Assembly (NCBI GenBank): GCA_949130485.1
Contig: OX422185.1
Location: forward strand, 12,905,967-12,969,966
Length of the DNA stretch: 64,000 bases
Direction of reading: 5' to 3'
Source: Agelas oroides
Lineage: Eukaryota; Porifera; Demospongiae; Agelasida; Agelasidae
The notes under the pieces are model-generated. The model searched no databases. It saw only the letters and a program-made list of their open reading frames with translations, and was not told the origin of the DNA. The translations under genes and the position numbers were made by a program. Below, piece by piece: positions 1-12,500 of the stretch (positions within the stretch are counted from its first letter, which is position 1; every line of letters starts with the position of its first letter).

Positions 1-3000
1 TTTGGTTTCAGCTGCCGGCATGTCTTAGGACCTCAATACAGGCTTGATTTATCAGATGAATTACTTCAACTCGATCGTGGAACTAAGGGAACTTCCTTTT
101 TCTGGATAAAACAAGGTGAAACTCTCCCAGGCCAAATTAGTATTGATGTCAGAAACACTTTCAAGGTCGACAAAACACACCCTTTGATAACAAAGAAGTG
201 GTTCCAGTGTGTGGAAGTCTTTGTAAAGAGTGACAGTCACAAACCTACTTATTTTGACAGCTACATAGCTGACCAACCTGAAGAATTATGTCCAAAGGAG
301 GTAACCACAAAAGAAGATATTGAAGAGTTACCCAGTGAAGATGAGAATGAGGAAGAAGGGACGACAGAACAAGTGGTATTGGATCCATATGTTCTCAATG
401 CAGCTATTGCAGCCATACGGCAGTCAGCTCACAAGGGAGATTACAGTCAGTTCCTTCTAATACTTCAAACCATCCTGTCCCAACAAGGGAGCAAAATGCC
501 ACATTCAGACATTCTTTATGAGGCCCTACGGACCCTACTGATCACCATGGTAATCAAACACGCTCACAAGCCACCCACTCTGGACATGATGGAAGCCCTA
601 CAAAATATTGTTTCATCCATGCACCACCACTTTACAAACCAGTCCCTGAAAAGCTGTCTTCAGCTATTAGTGAGACTTAGCCAGCTACAGTGCTATGATT
701 TGGTGCATCAGATGATCCCCCCACTTTTGTCTAATCTTCAGATGTCACAGATCAGTGAATACCTAGAAACTGTCACTCAATGGCAGCAGTGGTACCTTCT
801 ACCTTGTGAAGGTGCTTATCACATTGCCAATACCATTTTCAGTAAACTGTGTGAATCACTGAGAGATAAAAATTCACCAGTTGGGCAGAGTTTGTCAAAT
901 CAGGTTTCAGAATCAGTAGAACAGAGCCGTAGTGACACAAGTCAAGAGCATTCTCTGGAAGAGCTTGCCAGTAGCACAGATGTGGAAACTGCAGTAAACT
1001 ATCTGCATGTTCAGCAGTATACCTGCCATTTTGCCCATCTTCTTCTTTGCCACTTTCTTAATGAAGTGCAAGAAGCAGCTCACAAAGACAGGAACATGGA
1101 TTACACTCTAGAGATGCTTAGAGCTTATGACTACAAGAACCCACATCAAGATGATCAGAGTAACGAAGATGAAAGACCAGACTCCACTAGGAGGGTTGAA
1201 TTTTCCGGGAATCACAGTATAAGTTCCAAAAAGTTCACTTTAGGGTCCTTTGTCAGCATCAGCCTCCTGACGAAGACCCAGACCTCATCTCATCCAGTCG
1301 CTCTTGGACGCATTTTTCAGGTGTCCAACCATCCTGCATATGTAGTGGTGGATGTGTTAAAGCCTATCCCTTGCTGTCTCAAGCGATCTGTCCAACTGAA
1401 AAAAGGACATTGGCAGCTGAGTCTGGTTGGAAATGTAATAACTTTCAGCAGAGCAATGGAAGCCCTCCGTAGTCTCCTTGACAGCAAGAAAAGGTCAACT
1501 AAACTGCTTCCATTGTTAGTCCACCGAGATGCTTTCCCTCCTGCAAGTACAGAGAATGCCTGCAGCTTGCAACCTGCTGCAACTACTTTAACTTCAATAC
1601 TACCTGCATCTGGTGGTGGTATTGGGCAAAGTGAAATGGTGGACGCCATGGACTGCACAACCACAGATCCAGATTTTAACCAAAGCCAGCAACAAGCCAT
1701 TGCTGCAGCTCTTAAACGGAAGCTTACTCTGATACATGGTCCACCTGGCACAGGAAAAACACATGTTGCTTGTGAGATTGTTCGCCGTAAGCTGGAAGGA
1801 AAAGAAAAGAGTCCTGTTCTTGTAGTTGCAGAGACAAACATGGCAGTTGATAACTTGACTCGGAAATTGCTCCAGCTTGGTATAAGGGTGGTCCGTATTG
1901 GCAATCGAAGCCAAATATCTCCAGATGTTCATAGTGCTTCCTTGGATTGTCAACTTGATATGAAAAGAATTGAAGCGGGAAAGGCCAGGAGAAGAAGCCC
2001 CTTTCCTGACCGTAAAATGACAAAAGAAATTCTACAGGCTGCTGAGGTTGTGGCTACTACATGTGCTGGTGCAGGTGAATCAGTGTTGAAAGGCATGTCA
2101 TTCCCTTTTGTTCTGATAGATGAAGCTACCCAAGCCACTGAACCAATCTCTCTTGTGCTAGCCACAAAGCATTGCCAGCAGTTGGTGCTTATTGGAGATC
2201 CCCAGCAACTAGCTCCTACCATTTCCAGTACACACTGTACTACTCCAGAAGATGCCTCAAGTAGCAGGCCACAAATCAGTGATCTATCTGTGACTCTTTT
2301 CCATCGTCTGCAAAGAGTTCTACCCTCTTTCTTTCTAGAGGAACAGCATCGTATGCACCCAGCTCTTGCAGAGTTCCCCTCTCAACAATTTTATGAAGGC
2401 AAGTTGAAATCAGCAGGTTCACTTTCTAAGCGACCTCCACTGGAAAAAGTCAAGTGGCTCAAACACAACAAACCTCTTGTTTTCATTGATGTACCTGGCA
2501 GTCATGAGAAGAGAATTGGTACATCATTTAAAAATGAGTCAGAAGCTGAGATGGTGGTCAAGGTTGTTACAAGTCTTCTCAGCTGTGAGGTGAGCCCCCT
2601 AGAGATTGCTGTGCTCACCCCTTACAGTGGTCAGGTCAGGTGTATCCGAGATAAGTCGTCCACAGTAGTACCAAACCAACTCGAGGTGTGCACTGTTGAT
2701 AGCTTCCAAGGTAGAGAAAAAGAAGTAATCGTCTTCAGTTCAGTACATGTTCACAGCAAGCCCGGGGGAGTGTCCTTCACTGGTGATAAGTATCGTATGA
2801 ATGTTCTTCTGACCAGGGCCAAGCGTGGTTTGGTAGGTATTGGAAGCAAAGATGCATTACAAACCGAAGAAATATGGGCTAAATGGCTGAAGCAAGTTCA
2901 TGTTTTGACAGAAGATGAATTCAGTACAGCCAGTATGGCACACAGAGGAGAAAAGAGTGGTCAACAAGCTGCAAGAGGATCACGCAGCAGAAGTCAAACT

Positions 3001-3201
3001 TATGGGCGTGAACTTCATAGTCCAGATCGTGGTGCATCAGGGGGTTCATATCGTCAAGGACCAAGACGTCAACATGACAGGGGAATGACACCCAGGGGTC
3101 AACAATACAGGGGTTCAAGAGGTCAAGGTTTCAGGGGACGACAAAGTCAAAATGACAGGACTAAGTCTAAAGATCAAGATTACAGAAGACAACACCATTA
3201 A
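1..3201 (+). CDS. UPF1-like superfamily 1 helicase, 5' end outside window
   Basis: The frame is open from base 1, with no stop and no convincing start, so the N-terminus lies outside the window; about 1,066 residues are visible. The C-terminal half carries the ordered SF1B motifs: Q-type FNQSQQQAIAAAL, Walker A GPPGTGKT (near residue 580), Ia AETNMAVDNL, Walker B LIDEATQA (near 707), III GDPQQLAPT, IV EEQHRMHP, V TVDSFQGREKEV and VI NVLLTRAKRGL. This is the UPF1/SMUBP2/MOV10/SETX type of RNA or DNA helicase. The first ~400 residues are helical and unrecognised. After the helicase core comes an Arg/Gly/Gln-rich low-complexity tail (from about nt 2935) with repeated RGQ, RGS and RGF units, typical of RNA-binding proteins. 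No intron is needed in the visible part. The family is sure; the orthologue is not assigned, and an RNA role is inferred. Confidence 0.9.
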   Translation, partial: FGFSCRHVLGPQYRLDLSDELLQLDRGTKGTSFFWIKQGETLPGQISIDVRNTFKVDKTHPLITKKWFQCVEVFVKSDSHKPTYFDSYIADQPEELCPKEVTTKEDIEELPSEDENEEEGTTEQVVLDPYVLNAAIAAIRQSAHKGDYSQFLLILQTILSQQGSKMPHSDILYEALRTLLITMVIKHAHKPPTLDMMEALQNIVSSMHHHFTNQSLKSCLQLLVRLSQLQCYDLVHQMIPPLLSNLQMSQISEYLETVTQWQQWYLLPCEGAYHIANTIFSKLCESLRDKNSPVGQSLSNQVSESVEQSRSDTSQEHSLEELASSTDVETAVNYLHVQQYTCHFAHLLLCHFLNEVQEAAHKDRNMDYTLEMLRAYDYKNPHQDDQSNEDERPDSTRRVEFSGNHSISSKKFTLGSFVSISLLTKTQTSSHPVALGRIFQVSNHPAYVVVDVLKPIPCCLKRSVQLKKGHWQLSLVGNVITFSRAMEALRSLLDSKKRSTKLLPLLVHRDAFPPASTENACSLQPAATTLTSILPASGGGIGQSEMVDAMDCTTTDPDFNQSQQQAIAAALKRKLTLIHGPPGTGKTHVACEIVRRKLEGKEKSPVLVVAETNMAVDNLTRKLLQLGIRVVRIGNRSQISPDVHSASLDCQLDMKRIEAGKARRRSPFPDRKMTKEILQAAEVVATTCAGAGESVLKGMSFPFVLIDEATQATEPISLVLATKHCQQLVLIGDPQQLAPTISSTHCTTPEDASSSRPQISDLSVTLFHRLQRVLPSFFLEEQHRMHPALAEFPSQQFYEGKLKSAGSLSKRPPLEKVKWLKHNKPLVFIDVPGSHEKRIGTSFKNESEAEMVVKVVTSLLSCEVSPLEIAVLTPYSGQVRCIRDKSSTVVPNQLEVCTVDSFQGREKEVIVFSSVHVHSKPGGVSFTGDKYRMNVLLTRAKRGLVGIGSKDALQTEEIWAKWLKQVHVLTEDEFSTASMAHRGEKSGQQAARGSRSRSQTYGRELHSPDRGASGGSYRQGPRRQHDRGMTPRGQQYRGSRGQGFRGRQSQNDRTKSKDQDYRRQHH

Positions 3202-6200
3202 TTTAAGGACATCTGTTATAGTCTATGTAGCTATTATTAAAGCTCTATATTTGGTTAGTCTGTGTTATCTAGGTATCAAGATATATTTTTGTAACCATGC
3301 AAACTTATATGCCAATGAATAGCGATATTGTGTAACAGCTAGTACTGTACGTAGCTCTTGCAACACATTCACTATTCATGCACTGTATACATAAATTGTA
3401 TGAAGTCATGCATGCAAGTTAGTATTATATTAAGAACTCAAGTTGAAGTCAGAATTGTTTTACACTGTATATGTATATGTATGCATGTGTAGCCATTAGA
3501 GCAATATTGGACCATACGTGTACTTTGCAGATTGTGAAGTCCTCTCTCCAGATCGGTTGAATAACTGCTGCCACGAACACGAGGATATACATGCATAACT
3601 GTTTCCAATCATGCAAGTAGTACATTTGTAAATAACACTGTAGAGGCGTCAGTTCTATGGCTAAAGCCGAGTTCATCAGAGGATTTCTATTTTCTACCAA
3701 ATTTTTGATGCTACATTTAGCTACTCCAATTATTGAGCTTAGTGCCCACCTTTGGGCCTTTAAAGAGCACACCAAGGTTAATCAAATCCAGTACAATGCC
3801 CTTAGGTTTTTCTTTGGCCTCTCCTATTGCTGCCTCCTCAGAGACTCTTGTTTGGTGCCAATCCAGATGAGACTAGACTATATGTCTTGGTATCGTGTCT
3901 GTAACCTCCCTCAAGAAATGTCTACCCATGAAAGCCTTCATTTGGGCTACAAAGATAGCAGATGTAGGCAAAAAGAATCAGATATCACAATTTAGACTTC
4001 TTTTAGGGCTAATTGGGACTGATGCTTTTATAAATGCAGGCGATAGAAAGGAGACTCTAGCTAGAATCTGGGACTCCCTTGGTTGAATTTTTTTTTGTAG
4101 GTGGGAGGCCGGGGTCTGGGACAAAGATCGCACTGGGATCTGAGAGTCGTGGTAAACTGGCTGTGTACAGACTAGCTTTAGAAAGATATGCCAGCAGCTA
4201 ATCTGCCTAAAGGCTTTGTGCAATGTGCAACCTATAAGTCGAAGATCAAGAACACTTTCTGTTACACTGCACTAGTCTCAGAACACCTCCAGCCACACTT
4301 TGGGCTGAGATATCCAAGCACAACCCAGATTTTATTTTCTATGACAGTGCTGCCAAGCTATCATCATATCCACTAAGTGATCAGGAATGCATGTGACAGT
4401 AGGAAAAACTGTAGCCATGAAAAAAAAAATGGTAACAATTAGAAACTGCTGTGAGACTAGATAAAAGCTGACAGTGTGAATGATATAAAAGGGCAAGCCT
4501 GGGCATTTACAATCTGGAATAGCTACCTTTCACAACTTTGAAGATGAGTTCTGTGGGATGTACTTTGTACACAGTTTATTGGTACTTCCCACTGCCTCCC
4601 TGCTCCTTCCCCTAATGTGCACTCCCTCCGCTCATGCACATGCTATCCATACACAACTTTGCACATACATGTACATGATTGTAACTGCGCACATGCGCTT
4701 AGTTGCACACTTGCACCCACATTTCACACAGTTGTAGCTACCGATGTCGTACACTGCTTGCACATGCATCTCCACTGGATCTATGTATGTTCTATTTACG
4801 TGACATATGTATGCTGTCCAGAATTTTGAAGCTCTCCAATGTCCCCTGCTATTGATACACTTGCATTGGCAGTCTTCATGTTTGGCATTGTATTATCTTT
4901 CCCTCATATATATATTGCTATATTATTCTTTTGAAGTTGGTTGCATGATATAGTCTCTTGTTGGTTGTATGATACATTCCCTAAAGAGTTGTCGGTTTCC
5001 AGGCTGAAGTTCTGTTTCTGTAGAATTTGTTGGGTCAGTTCTGGGTCTTGAGCTTGATAATCAGGAACTTGGGGATGGCTACTTCAGTCAAATCTCTCCA
5101 ACAGTTACAGCTCTTGAGTCTGATAATCAGGATGGTCGGCTACTCCAACTACGGTCAAATCTCTATGGCACTTACAATCAAAGCTCCCTGAGTTTGATGA
5201 TTGATGGATGGCTATACTCCAGCTGCAGCCAATGTATAATGGATACAAACAGCAGATGGCACTGGGAGCTAAATGTATAGCCAAGGCCTTCTTGGGAGAT
5301 GGGCAATTAAACTTTCTGTGGACCAAACTGACCATGAAGTCAGTGACTCCAAGTTTCAATAAGGTACGAATACTTATGTAACAATACATGAATAGTGGCC
5401 CGAGTGTTAACCCGAGCAAGCGCCCATGGTGCTCACAGTTAAAATTAGGACGCTTGCATGTAGAGTGCTTGAGTAGCAAACGCCCATCCCGGATCCCGCA
5501 TGCCGCGGAAATCTGCCAGGAGATATTGTATCATTGTGCTTAGCTTCGCTTTTGCTATTCTTTGACGCGGCAATTTTTTTGTGCTTACCATGTTTCCAGC
5601 CCGCCCCCCAGCAAGCGGCGAATGCCTCGAAACGAGGCTACCTGACCAGTACGTTCGAAACTTGCCAGATGTCGTGGCGCCTGATCGAAGCGTATCAATG
5701 CTACGTACATGGGCTTAGCTAACTGGGAAACGAACCTACTTAACTTAGCTTACGATACACGCAAATTATTATGCGCATGCAAAGCATGGTGGGCGGTTAC
5801 ACGAAGGAGTCCACAAAATTGGGAGCTAGGTGACCGCTTCCGTGGAAGCGAGCACTTACATGCTTGGGACAATATTACCTTGCATTCATCAGCAATCTAT
5901 ATTCACGTCTTATTGATGAAACAACGAATATGGAAGCAAGCATTGGCTCGTGCAGGCAATACAGTACATAAAATTAATGTTACCTGATCCCCGATATGAA
6001 TATACTGATAACAAAACCCCTTCTAAGGATTTCATCAGCAATCTATATTCATGTGTTATTGGAGCCGATAAGGAAAGTAATCTAAACCAAAAGATCGGAT
6101 GCATGCTGAGAGGTGGCCAAGGTCAAACTTTCCAAACTACAACTGAGATGACTTGTCTTGGCAAATGAATCTACAGTTGTTGTTTTTTTTTTTACAAATT

Positions 6201-6376
6201 ACATTTGATTTCAGTGAGTAAATGGTCAGTAAACCAAAAGCAACAATCTCTAGGTAATTCTAGCAATTTACTATGATGCAGCTCAGAACATAAATCTACA
6301 AAACAATTAATAATAAGCTTAGCTAGTTACAATGCAGTATAAAGACAGCAGTTGTAGAGCAAGGAAATATACCATG
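3202..6376. other. Intergenic region with repeat remnants
   Basis: No host gene seen. It holds a retrotransposon relic (3640-4100), a degenerate repeat with a period of roughly 60-80 bp at 5046-5240 (shared words ttgataatcagga and ggtcaaatctct), and a direct repeat of tcatcagcaatctatattca at 5886 and 6031. The other short open frames lack recognisable protein character. Confidence 0.6.
3640..4100 (+). mobile_element. Decayed non-LTR retrotransposon fragment (C-terminal RT region)
   Basis: The frame at 3657-3995 contains QIQYNALRFFFGL followed by PIQMRLDYMSWYRV. This resembles the post-RT region of LINE polyproteins, where an IQNRALRxFLG-type motif is followed by PxxRxxxxxLRL. The continuation shifts frame near 3895. 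No catalytic RT motif, endonuclease or clear 3' tail is visible, so this is a dead fragment. The assignment rests on the short motif only. Confidence 0.4.
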
Positions 6377-7318
6377 TTAACTTCTTGCAATGAAAATAAA
6401 CACCATCATAACAGAGATAGTAAGCAATACATTTTCCATAAGTACATGGACCAAAATTATGTAAGCAAACACAAGTACAAGTTTAACTCTGTCTCTGCTA
6501 TTTATGTACCCCAAAAAAACTTTTGCTCTGTCCTTGAGTCCTTGAAGCCAACCACCCTCTTGTCGCAGATTTGTATAGCCAAGTCGAAAGGCCTCAGATG
6601 CAACAAAACAATTTGTTACAATGACAGGGTTGAAGAGACTGGGACTGATGGGTACCAAAATTACTACTGGTAAGTGTAAATACTCACTCACAATGTACAG
6701 CATCACACTAAGCATCAACAATAAGTAGTAGACAAAAGTGCGAACTCGCAGCAATCCAATACTCTTCATGAATGTGTATGTCCGAGAACATGATAACTGA
6801 AATGCTATATCAAGTGCATACTCCTGGCATGAGTACCCAGATGCCATTGGTTCATTGTCAATTACACTGCTTTTGTGTCGTTCTCGGTCTTTACGTGTAA
6901 CCCATCCCACACAGGTAACTTCGTACTTCTCTTCCATGTCCTTCTTTAGCATTTTTCTAGATTTCTTTATTCCCTTACCCGAAACTACTTCTCCTACTGC
7001 ATCAATCACCTGGCACTCCTCTTCACTGCTTGGGCAGATGGCCACAATCCAATGCGAGGTGGTTTGTGAGGAATCTGTCTCATGGGACTCATTGTGGAGG
7101 CGCTGTTGCCCAATAAGTAGCTTTGAATCTGTCTGGATATTGCGCCCAATTAGTATCCTCCAGAATACAAGAAAGAATGGCGTTATCAGCACAGCTGGAA
7201 ACCAGCAGCCCACCACTGCAATGATCACGCACATGCCTGCAAAATAACGATCAAATCTTCGCCACCAGAAAACTCCACCAAGAATCCCAAAAGAAAGGCT
7301 TGTCCACAGGTATGTCAT
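6377..7318 (-). CDS. Unrecognised multi-pass membrane protein with possible papain-like His/Cys motif
   Basis: A single open frame of 313 residues from an ATG at 7318 to a stop at 6377. Hydrophobic segments lie near residues 5-58 (probably two helices), 195-235 and 285-312. Between them is a soluble stretch of about 130 residues containing SHWIVAI (near 88) and, later, YSCQEYALDIAFQL (near 165). In LRAT/NlpC-P60-type permuted papain folds, an HW(A/I)xYVG strand holds the catalytic His and an NCxxFA helix holds the Cys, so the spacing and order fit weakly. This is inference; the NlpC-like call may be wrong. No neighbouring gene shares an obvious function. Confidence 0.65.
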   Translation of the reverse strand: MTYLWTSLSFGILGGVFWWRRFDRYFAGMCVIIAVVGCWFPAVLITPFFLVFWRILIGRNIQTDSKLLIGQQRLHNESHETDSSQTTSHWIVAICPSSEEECQVIDAVGEVVSGKGIKKSRKMLKKDMEEKYEVTCVGWVTRKDRERHKSSVIDNEPMASGYSCQEYALDIAFQLSCSRTYTFMKSIGLLRVRTFVYYLLLMLSVMLYIVSEYLHLPVVILVPISPSLFNPVIVTNCFVASEAFRLGYTNLRQEGGWLQGLKDRAKVFLGYINSRDRVKLVLVFAYIILVHVLMENVLLTISVMMVFIFIARS

Positions 7319-9524
7319 TGCGTACAGGAGCTAGTTAAACAGGAGTAGCTTCTTGTGAGTGAAACTAGTGGAACTTGTCCCTGTTAGGAGATAGTGAGTG
7401 GAACTTCGCATAAATCTTGCTTCACATAAACAGCCATGCAGTGATTCAACTGCAAGAACAAAAAATTTGCATGATGTGTTCAGAGTGTCCGTTAGGAGAT
7501 AGTGACCGTTCTAGTAGACTCAATTTGTAAGATGATGCAATGATTTTAAATACTTGCACTACCTACAAGATACACAATCTGCACATATAGCGGGGGATAT
7601 AACACAATCTACGCCGTACGCAATCTGCGATCTACAATCTGATCAGATCCACTACAATTATCTAAGCGATTTACCCTTCCTTCGTTAGCCAGGTGACGCA
7701 TGCAAGACATCCACTGAACAAGTCACAGTACGTCTAATTTAGCATACTGATACTGTACGTCGTGAGCTTACCTCGTTATAAAACGGACCAATGAAGTGAC
7801 TTTTGTTCAAAGTCAGTAGGGAACTTCGGATAGCGCCCACTTGAGGGTTTGTAGCTGGTAAGCCCACTCTTAACCTAATGAACTTACATCCGGCATTAAA
7901 GAATGGATTATCCATTACTTCATTGGTTAATACTATAGGGGCATTCGCCTGTCGCATGCAGCGGCAAAGAAACTATGCGCTTATTTTCCGTATATGCATA
8001 TTTTGTTGTGTATCTGTATGAGCGACAATTGTGCGAGGTCACTATATTTACAAGAGAGTGTGGTCTCATACGTACACTGCTGGCGAGCTTCTTCAATTAA
8101 TTTACATACCATAAAATCGGGATACCATACAGTATACTTACGTTGTATTGCGCATGCGTAGGGTGGTACGAGAAGTTGCTTGTGGTCAAATGGTTACGGT
8201 AAGGGCCAGGGACAGGGAATGGACTTCATTCCTTTTTTTTTCTCTATCTTAAATTAGCAGACCGAATGGGTGCTTATTTTCATGGGGTGCTAATAAGCAC
8301 AAGTACTATAATATAGCAAGGTACAGTTGTAGGGGAACGTACTAGTTGAGATATATAATAAGCTTAGAATTTATCTTCCTAACCCTATAACCCTAACTGT
8401 AACACTAAGCCCTAACCCTAACCCCAACCCTAGTGCATTTAGCCACAGGCCACTTCTGGTGACCAGTACACTGTATAATGTGTACACCCACCATGCTATT
8501 GACAGTCTATGCCAATAGCCTGCTTATGACGATGATTGGCACAATCAGTGTTAATAGACATTGCAACAGGAGTTCCGGAAGCTTGTAATCTGAGAAACCA
8601 CTTGTAACCTTACTCATAAATGGTCTGCAATATAGCAGTCAAATACCTATTCTGTTACTCGGGCTGCCAGCTAATATTTACAATTGAGTTGGCTTGTACT
8701 CTAATTCTGATCCCTTCATTAGTATAAGGTTCAGCAAGCAAGTCTTATTTTCAACTTCTCTCAGCAGATAACCATTTGAAGTCATGACAACAAATTGGTT
8801 AATAGAAGAAGTTGAGACTGTATGGAAAGAGTGTGGAGATCTGTTGCCACTATAGTCTGTCCTGAAACAGCTGAAGAGGATTGGGTAGCTCATCTCTGCT
8901 GCCACGTATTGAAATTCAAGATAAGATGTCATAGAAATCAAAGCAGAAAGCTGCAACTCCACAGACAGATGTGGAGCAATAGGTGCTGAGATGGCAAAGA
9001 GAATCACGAAAATATCCAAACTTCAAATGGATCAATCAGTCAACACTGGTTGCGACAGGGGACCAAAGTATGAGTAACCAAGGTGTCAAGAATCAGTGAC
9101 AGTGTGGTTTAAGTGATCGTCAACAATGTCCAAATTACAAGTCTAAGTCAAGTATAAATGCTAGTGGTGTTTTGTAACTATGCACCCTCAGTAGGAGGAA
9201 GTAATGAGAATTGCTGAACAGTGCTGCATAATTTATGACTTAAAACACCACTCTATTCACCATAGCTATATACATGAACTTACCAATTCAAGTATGACCA
9301 ACATATTAGGGTTTGCCAAATCATACTGTGGAGACTATCAATTTTAGGAACTGGATTTGTAGTTGACGCCTGCATTAACAACTCTCACAAATTCATCTAA
9401 ATGTGCACGGTGAACATTGGGAGATGTAAGATAATGGAAACCATAAGCTTTTTTTCAAACAGAGAAGCAACACTACAATAGCATTATTTGGCAGTAATAC
9501 TCTTGTAATGCTAAATTTAACAAA
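7319..9524. other. Intergenic region between two minus-strand genes
   Basis: No supported gene. A 113-residue frame on the minus strand (8678-9019) has no recognisable motif. A degenerate telomere-like tract lies at 8378-8432. The words gttaggagatagtga recur near 7384 and 7493, suggesting a small local duplication just upstream of the 6377-7318 gene. Confidence 0.5.
8378..8432. repeat. Interstitial telomere-like (CCCTAA) tract
   Basis: About eight degenerate copies of ccctaa/cctaac in tandem, for example cctaaccctataaccctaac and ccctaaccctaaccccaacc. The animal telomere unit is TTAGGG (CCCTAA on this strand). It is internal and interrupted by variant units. Confidence 0.7.
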
Positions 9525-12500
9525 CTAAGCTTTCTTCATTTTCAGTGGCCTAGAAGTTGGCAGTCCAGATCTGTACCAAAGCTGATAGTAGAATGCCAAG
9601 CCACACAACGAGCTAGCAACTACCACCATTGCATGCTCCATGGCATTGCTGTAGGGTGTACCACAAATTGTGTATATCTTAGAGCCATTTGCAGGGAGAG
9701 TGCCGTTCAGGCAGCTGAAGTCAAAATATGGCTCATTGAAGTCTGTTGGACACAGGTAGGTCTTCTTTGGTAAAGTCTGTAGGAAGATTAAAGATTAAGC
9801 TGAACTTTTGTGTGTTTACAAACCATGCATGGTGCATTTAGTAACATAATATACTGTTAGTAGTGGAATGTGCTTACTAAGTATACATTCATACTGCTCT
9901 AGGCCTTTTTAAGGGGACTTTCCCAGGGACTCTCCCCTAGCCTAATTATCATTGAACAATAGACTGCTAATATTAGTATAGGGAGTCAAATGTCATACCA
10001 ATGGAATTTAATCAGATGAAGTATTTAACAAACCAGTCCCACATTTGAGGTCCACTTTATTGTGCAAGCATGTAAAATGATGAAAGGTCACCCACTTTGT
10101 TCAGTAATTGGCACATTTTCCCAACCTTACAAATTATTGCCCATGGGCCTAGTCATAGCCATAGCTACCAAGATTTCATCTGCTAGGGTAGGAGGAATAC
10201 CTCATAACCACTTGAATACATACTACTTAAAATAATGTGTTAGCTTGTAAGGCTCCCCTTTATAGTGGCTCACATTAGTGTTGCCAACCCAGGCCCATTT
10301 GGGCCTAGACCTAAGCATTAGTATGCTGCTGCAAGGGGAAGAGGCTGGCAGGAAATGGAGCAATGAATATCCTTGAATGTGCACGCTGAGTTTATCAAGA
10401 CGGGCTAGTCTCGTGCCCAGACCCCACCCAGCTCACGCGAGGAGAAGGGGTCTGGTGTCACAAGTCCAAATCCTTGGGCTAGCTTCAGAAGCTTGGAGCG
10501 GCCAATCAAATCGCAGAGCGGCGTTTATTGGAATAATGCGGAAGCGAGAACTAGTACTTCACTCGTACCGCTCAAAGCGTGTTATGAGATTCATTATCTA
10601 ACACTGAGCAATTTGTAATTCTACCGTGACTAACAATTACGAGGCTTCACTTCCGCAAGCCCAAGGATTCAGGCTTGTGACACCAGACCCTTTCCTCGTG
10701 AGAAGGTTGGGTCTGGGCACGAGACTAAAGACAGGCCTGGGAAAGAAGGCTATAATTTAGGGACTGGGAGACTGCTGCAAGGAGTCTCAGAAATAACCTT
10801 TTCAATACCTGAATTTTCCTCAGGGGAGTATAGGTCCCAGATCCCCACCATTCATTGGCCAACTTGCTACTCAAGCATTGTCATCACTGAAGTCCTTGCT
10901 ACACAGTTGGTGGCTCATGACTATCATGCTTGATTGGAGTAGCACAAACACTACGCCTGACAACGTGTGTTGCTGAAATTCAGACTTGACTAGTCTCCAG
11001 AAACCTCAGAAAAATCGTCATGGTTACCTCATAAGCTATATGAAATCCTGCTTTTGTCAACGACACTAACCTGTCCCAAGATGGTATTGACATAAGTCAC
11101 TTGATCACAATCCCCAATCTCCTGGTGCGGTCCGGTAGACCGATAGTTCTCAGGGTTAGCCAGCAGTATCAGTGCAATGTAGAAGATAAAGTGCATCAAT
11201 AGACCCAGTGCTACCTCATCAAGATAGCCACGGTGACGTGAACGAGAACCTGGGTGACCTAAAAATGCAAATACAAATGAAAAAGCTGACAGTGGAAAAC
11301 CACAATTGATTTACTGTGCTTGAACCAAGAGGAAGGGCACGCTGAGGCGGGAAAGATAATTAGATTCATATGTGGTAACTCAATTGTGGTTTTCCACAGT
11401 TCAGTTTGCTTGTTGCAAGACTTTTGCAATCTGCTGTAATGATGAAAATGAAAATGTGTGTGTATGAAAATGAAGAATGAAAACTGAAAATGAAAGTTTA
11501 ACGTGAATGTAACTGTGATACAAGTACAGCTGTCCTGGTAGCTGACCAGACAGTGCATACTATAGCAACCAGTCCAATTTTACCTGAAGCAGTTTTGCTG
11601 GAATTGGGTATGCCTACCATACGTGATTTAGCTGAGATGAGCATGCTGTTTTGACTTACTTGCTATGAAAAACCGAGGAAACCTAACAGCTTTACTGACC
11701 TGCACTTATGTAGACTTCACATACACATGATGACTACCTAACAGCTTTACTGACCTGCACTTATGTAGACTTCACATACACATGATGACTACCTAACAGC
11801 TTTACTGACCTGCACTTCACATACACATGATGACTACCTAACAGCTTTACTGACCTGCACTTATGTAGACTTCACATACACATGATGACTACATGCTTAG
11901 GATTCCTTGTGTCATGTTGGAAATAGAGAGACTTGAACATAGAGGAAAGTGAAAGACTGGCAGTCACTGGGATTGATCGAATCGGACCCAGGACGCCTGG
12001 CTTGAAGCTGTCAGTGACCTACCAGACAACTAGCAGCAATCACAATCCTCTATATGTACAACACAGGTGGTACTGAATGCCTCAGTCACACTGATCATGA
12101 GTCAGTGGGTGTCTACATGTAGTTGTTGTAGCACTGGCAGCTCAAGCCAGGTGTCCTAGATTAGATTCCAGGTGGCTGCTGGCCTTTTCACTATCCTCTA
12201 TTTTCACTTCAAAATATCCAAATCTCTCTATTTCCAATGTGGTTGAGCATCTAGATTGTCCAACTGAAATTTCCTTAATTTCAGGGGTATTCCTTGATAG
12301 AAAGTTTCATTTGTTGTGATCATTAAGTATTGTTCTGATACGAACGCTTCCTGGTGCACTAAACAGCCTCCTCCTGCCAGGGGCACTAATAAACACTGGA
12401 CCCAGGGACTGGGGACAAGGACTCAAGGACCCGAGGACCCAAGGACCCCAACTCTTCAAGGGCAACTGCAACTACTGTGGCAGAATACAACGACATACTA

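Noticed and set aside
1317-2222. Long minus-strand frames opposite the helicase
   Set aside because: Antisense shadows of a strongly motif-supported coding strand.
8678-9019. 113-residue minus-strand frame as a gene
   Set aside because: No domain, no convincing splice context and no similarity recognised; kept only as a remark.
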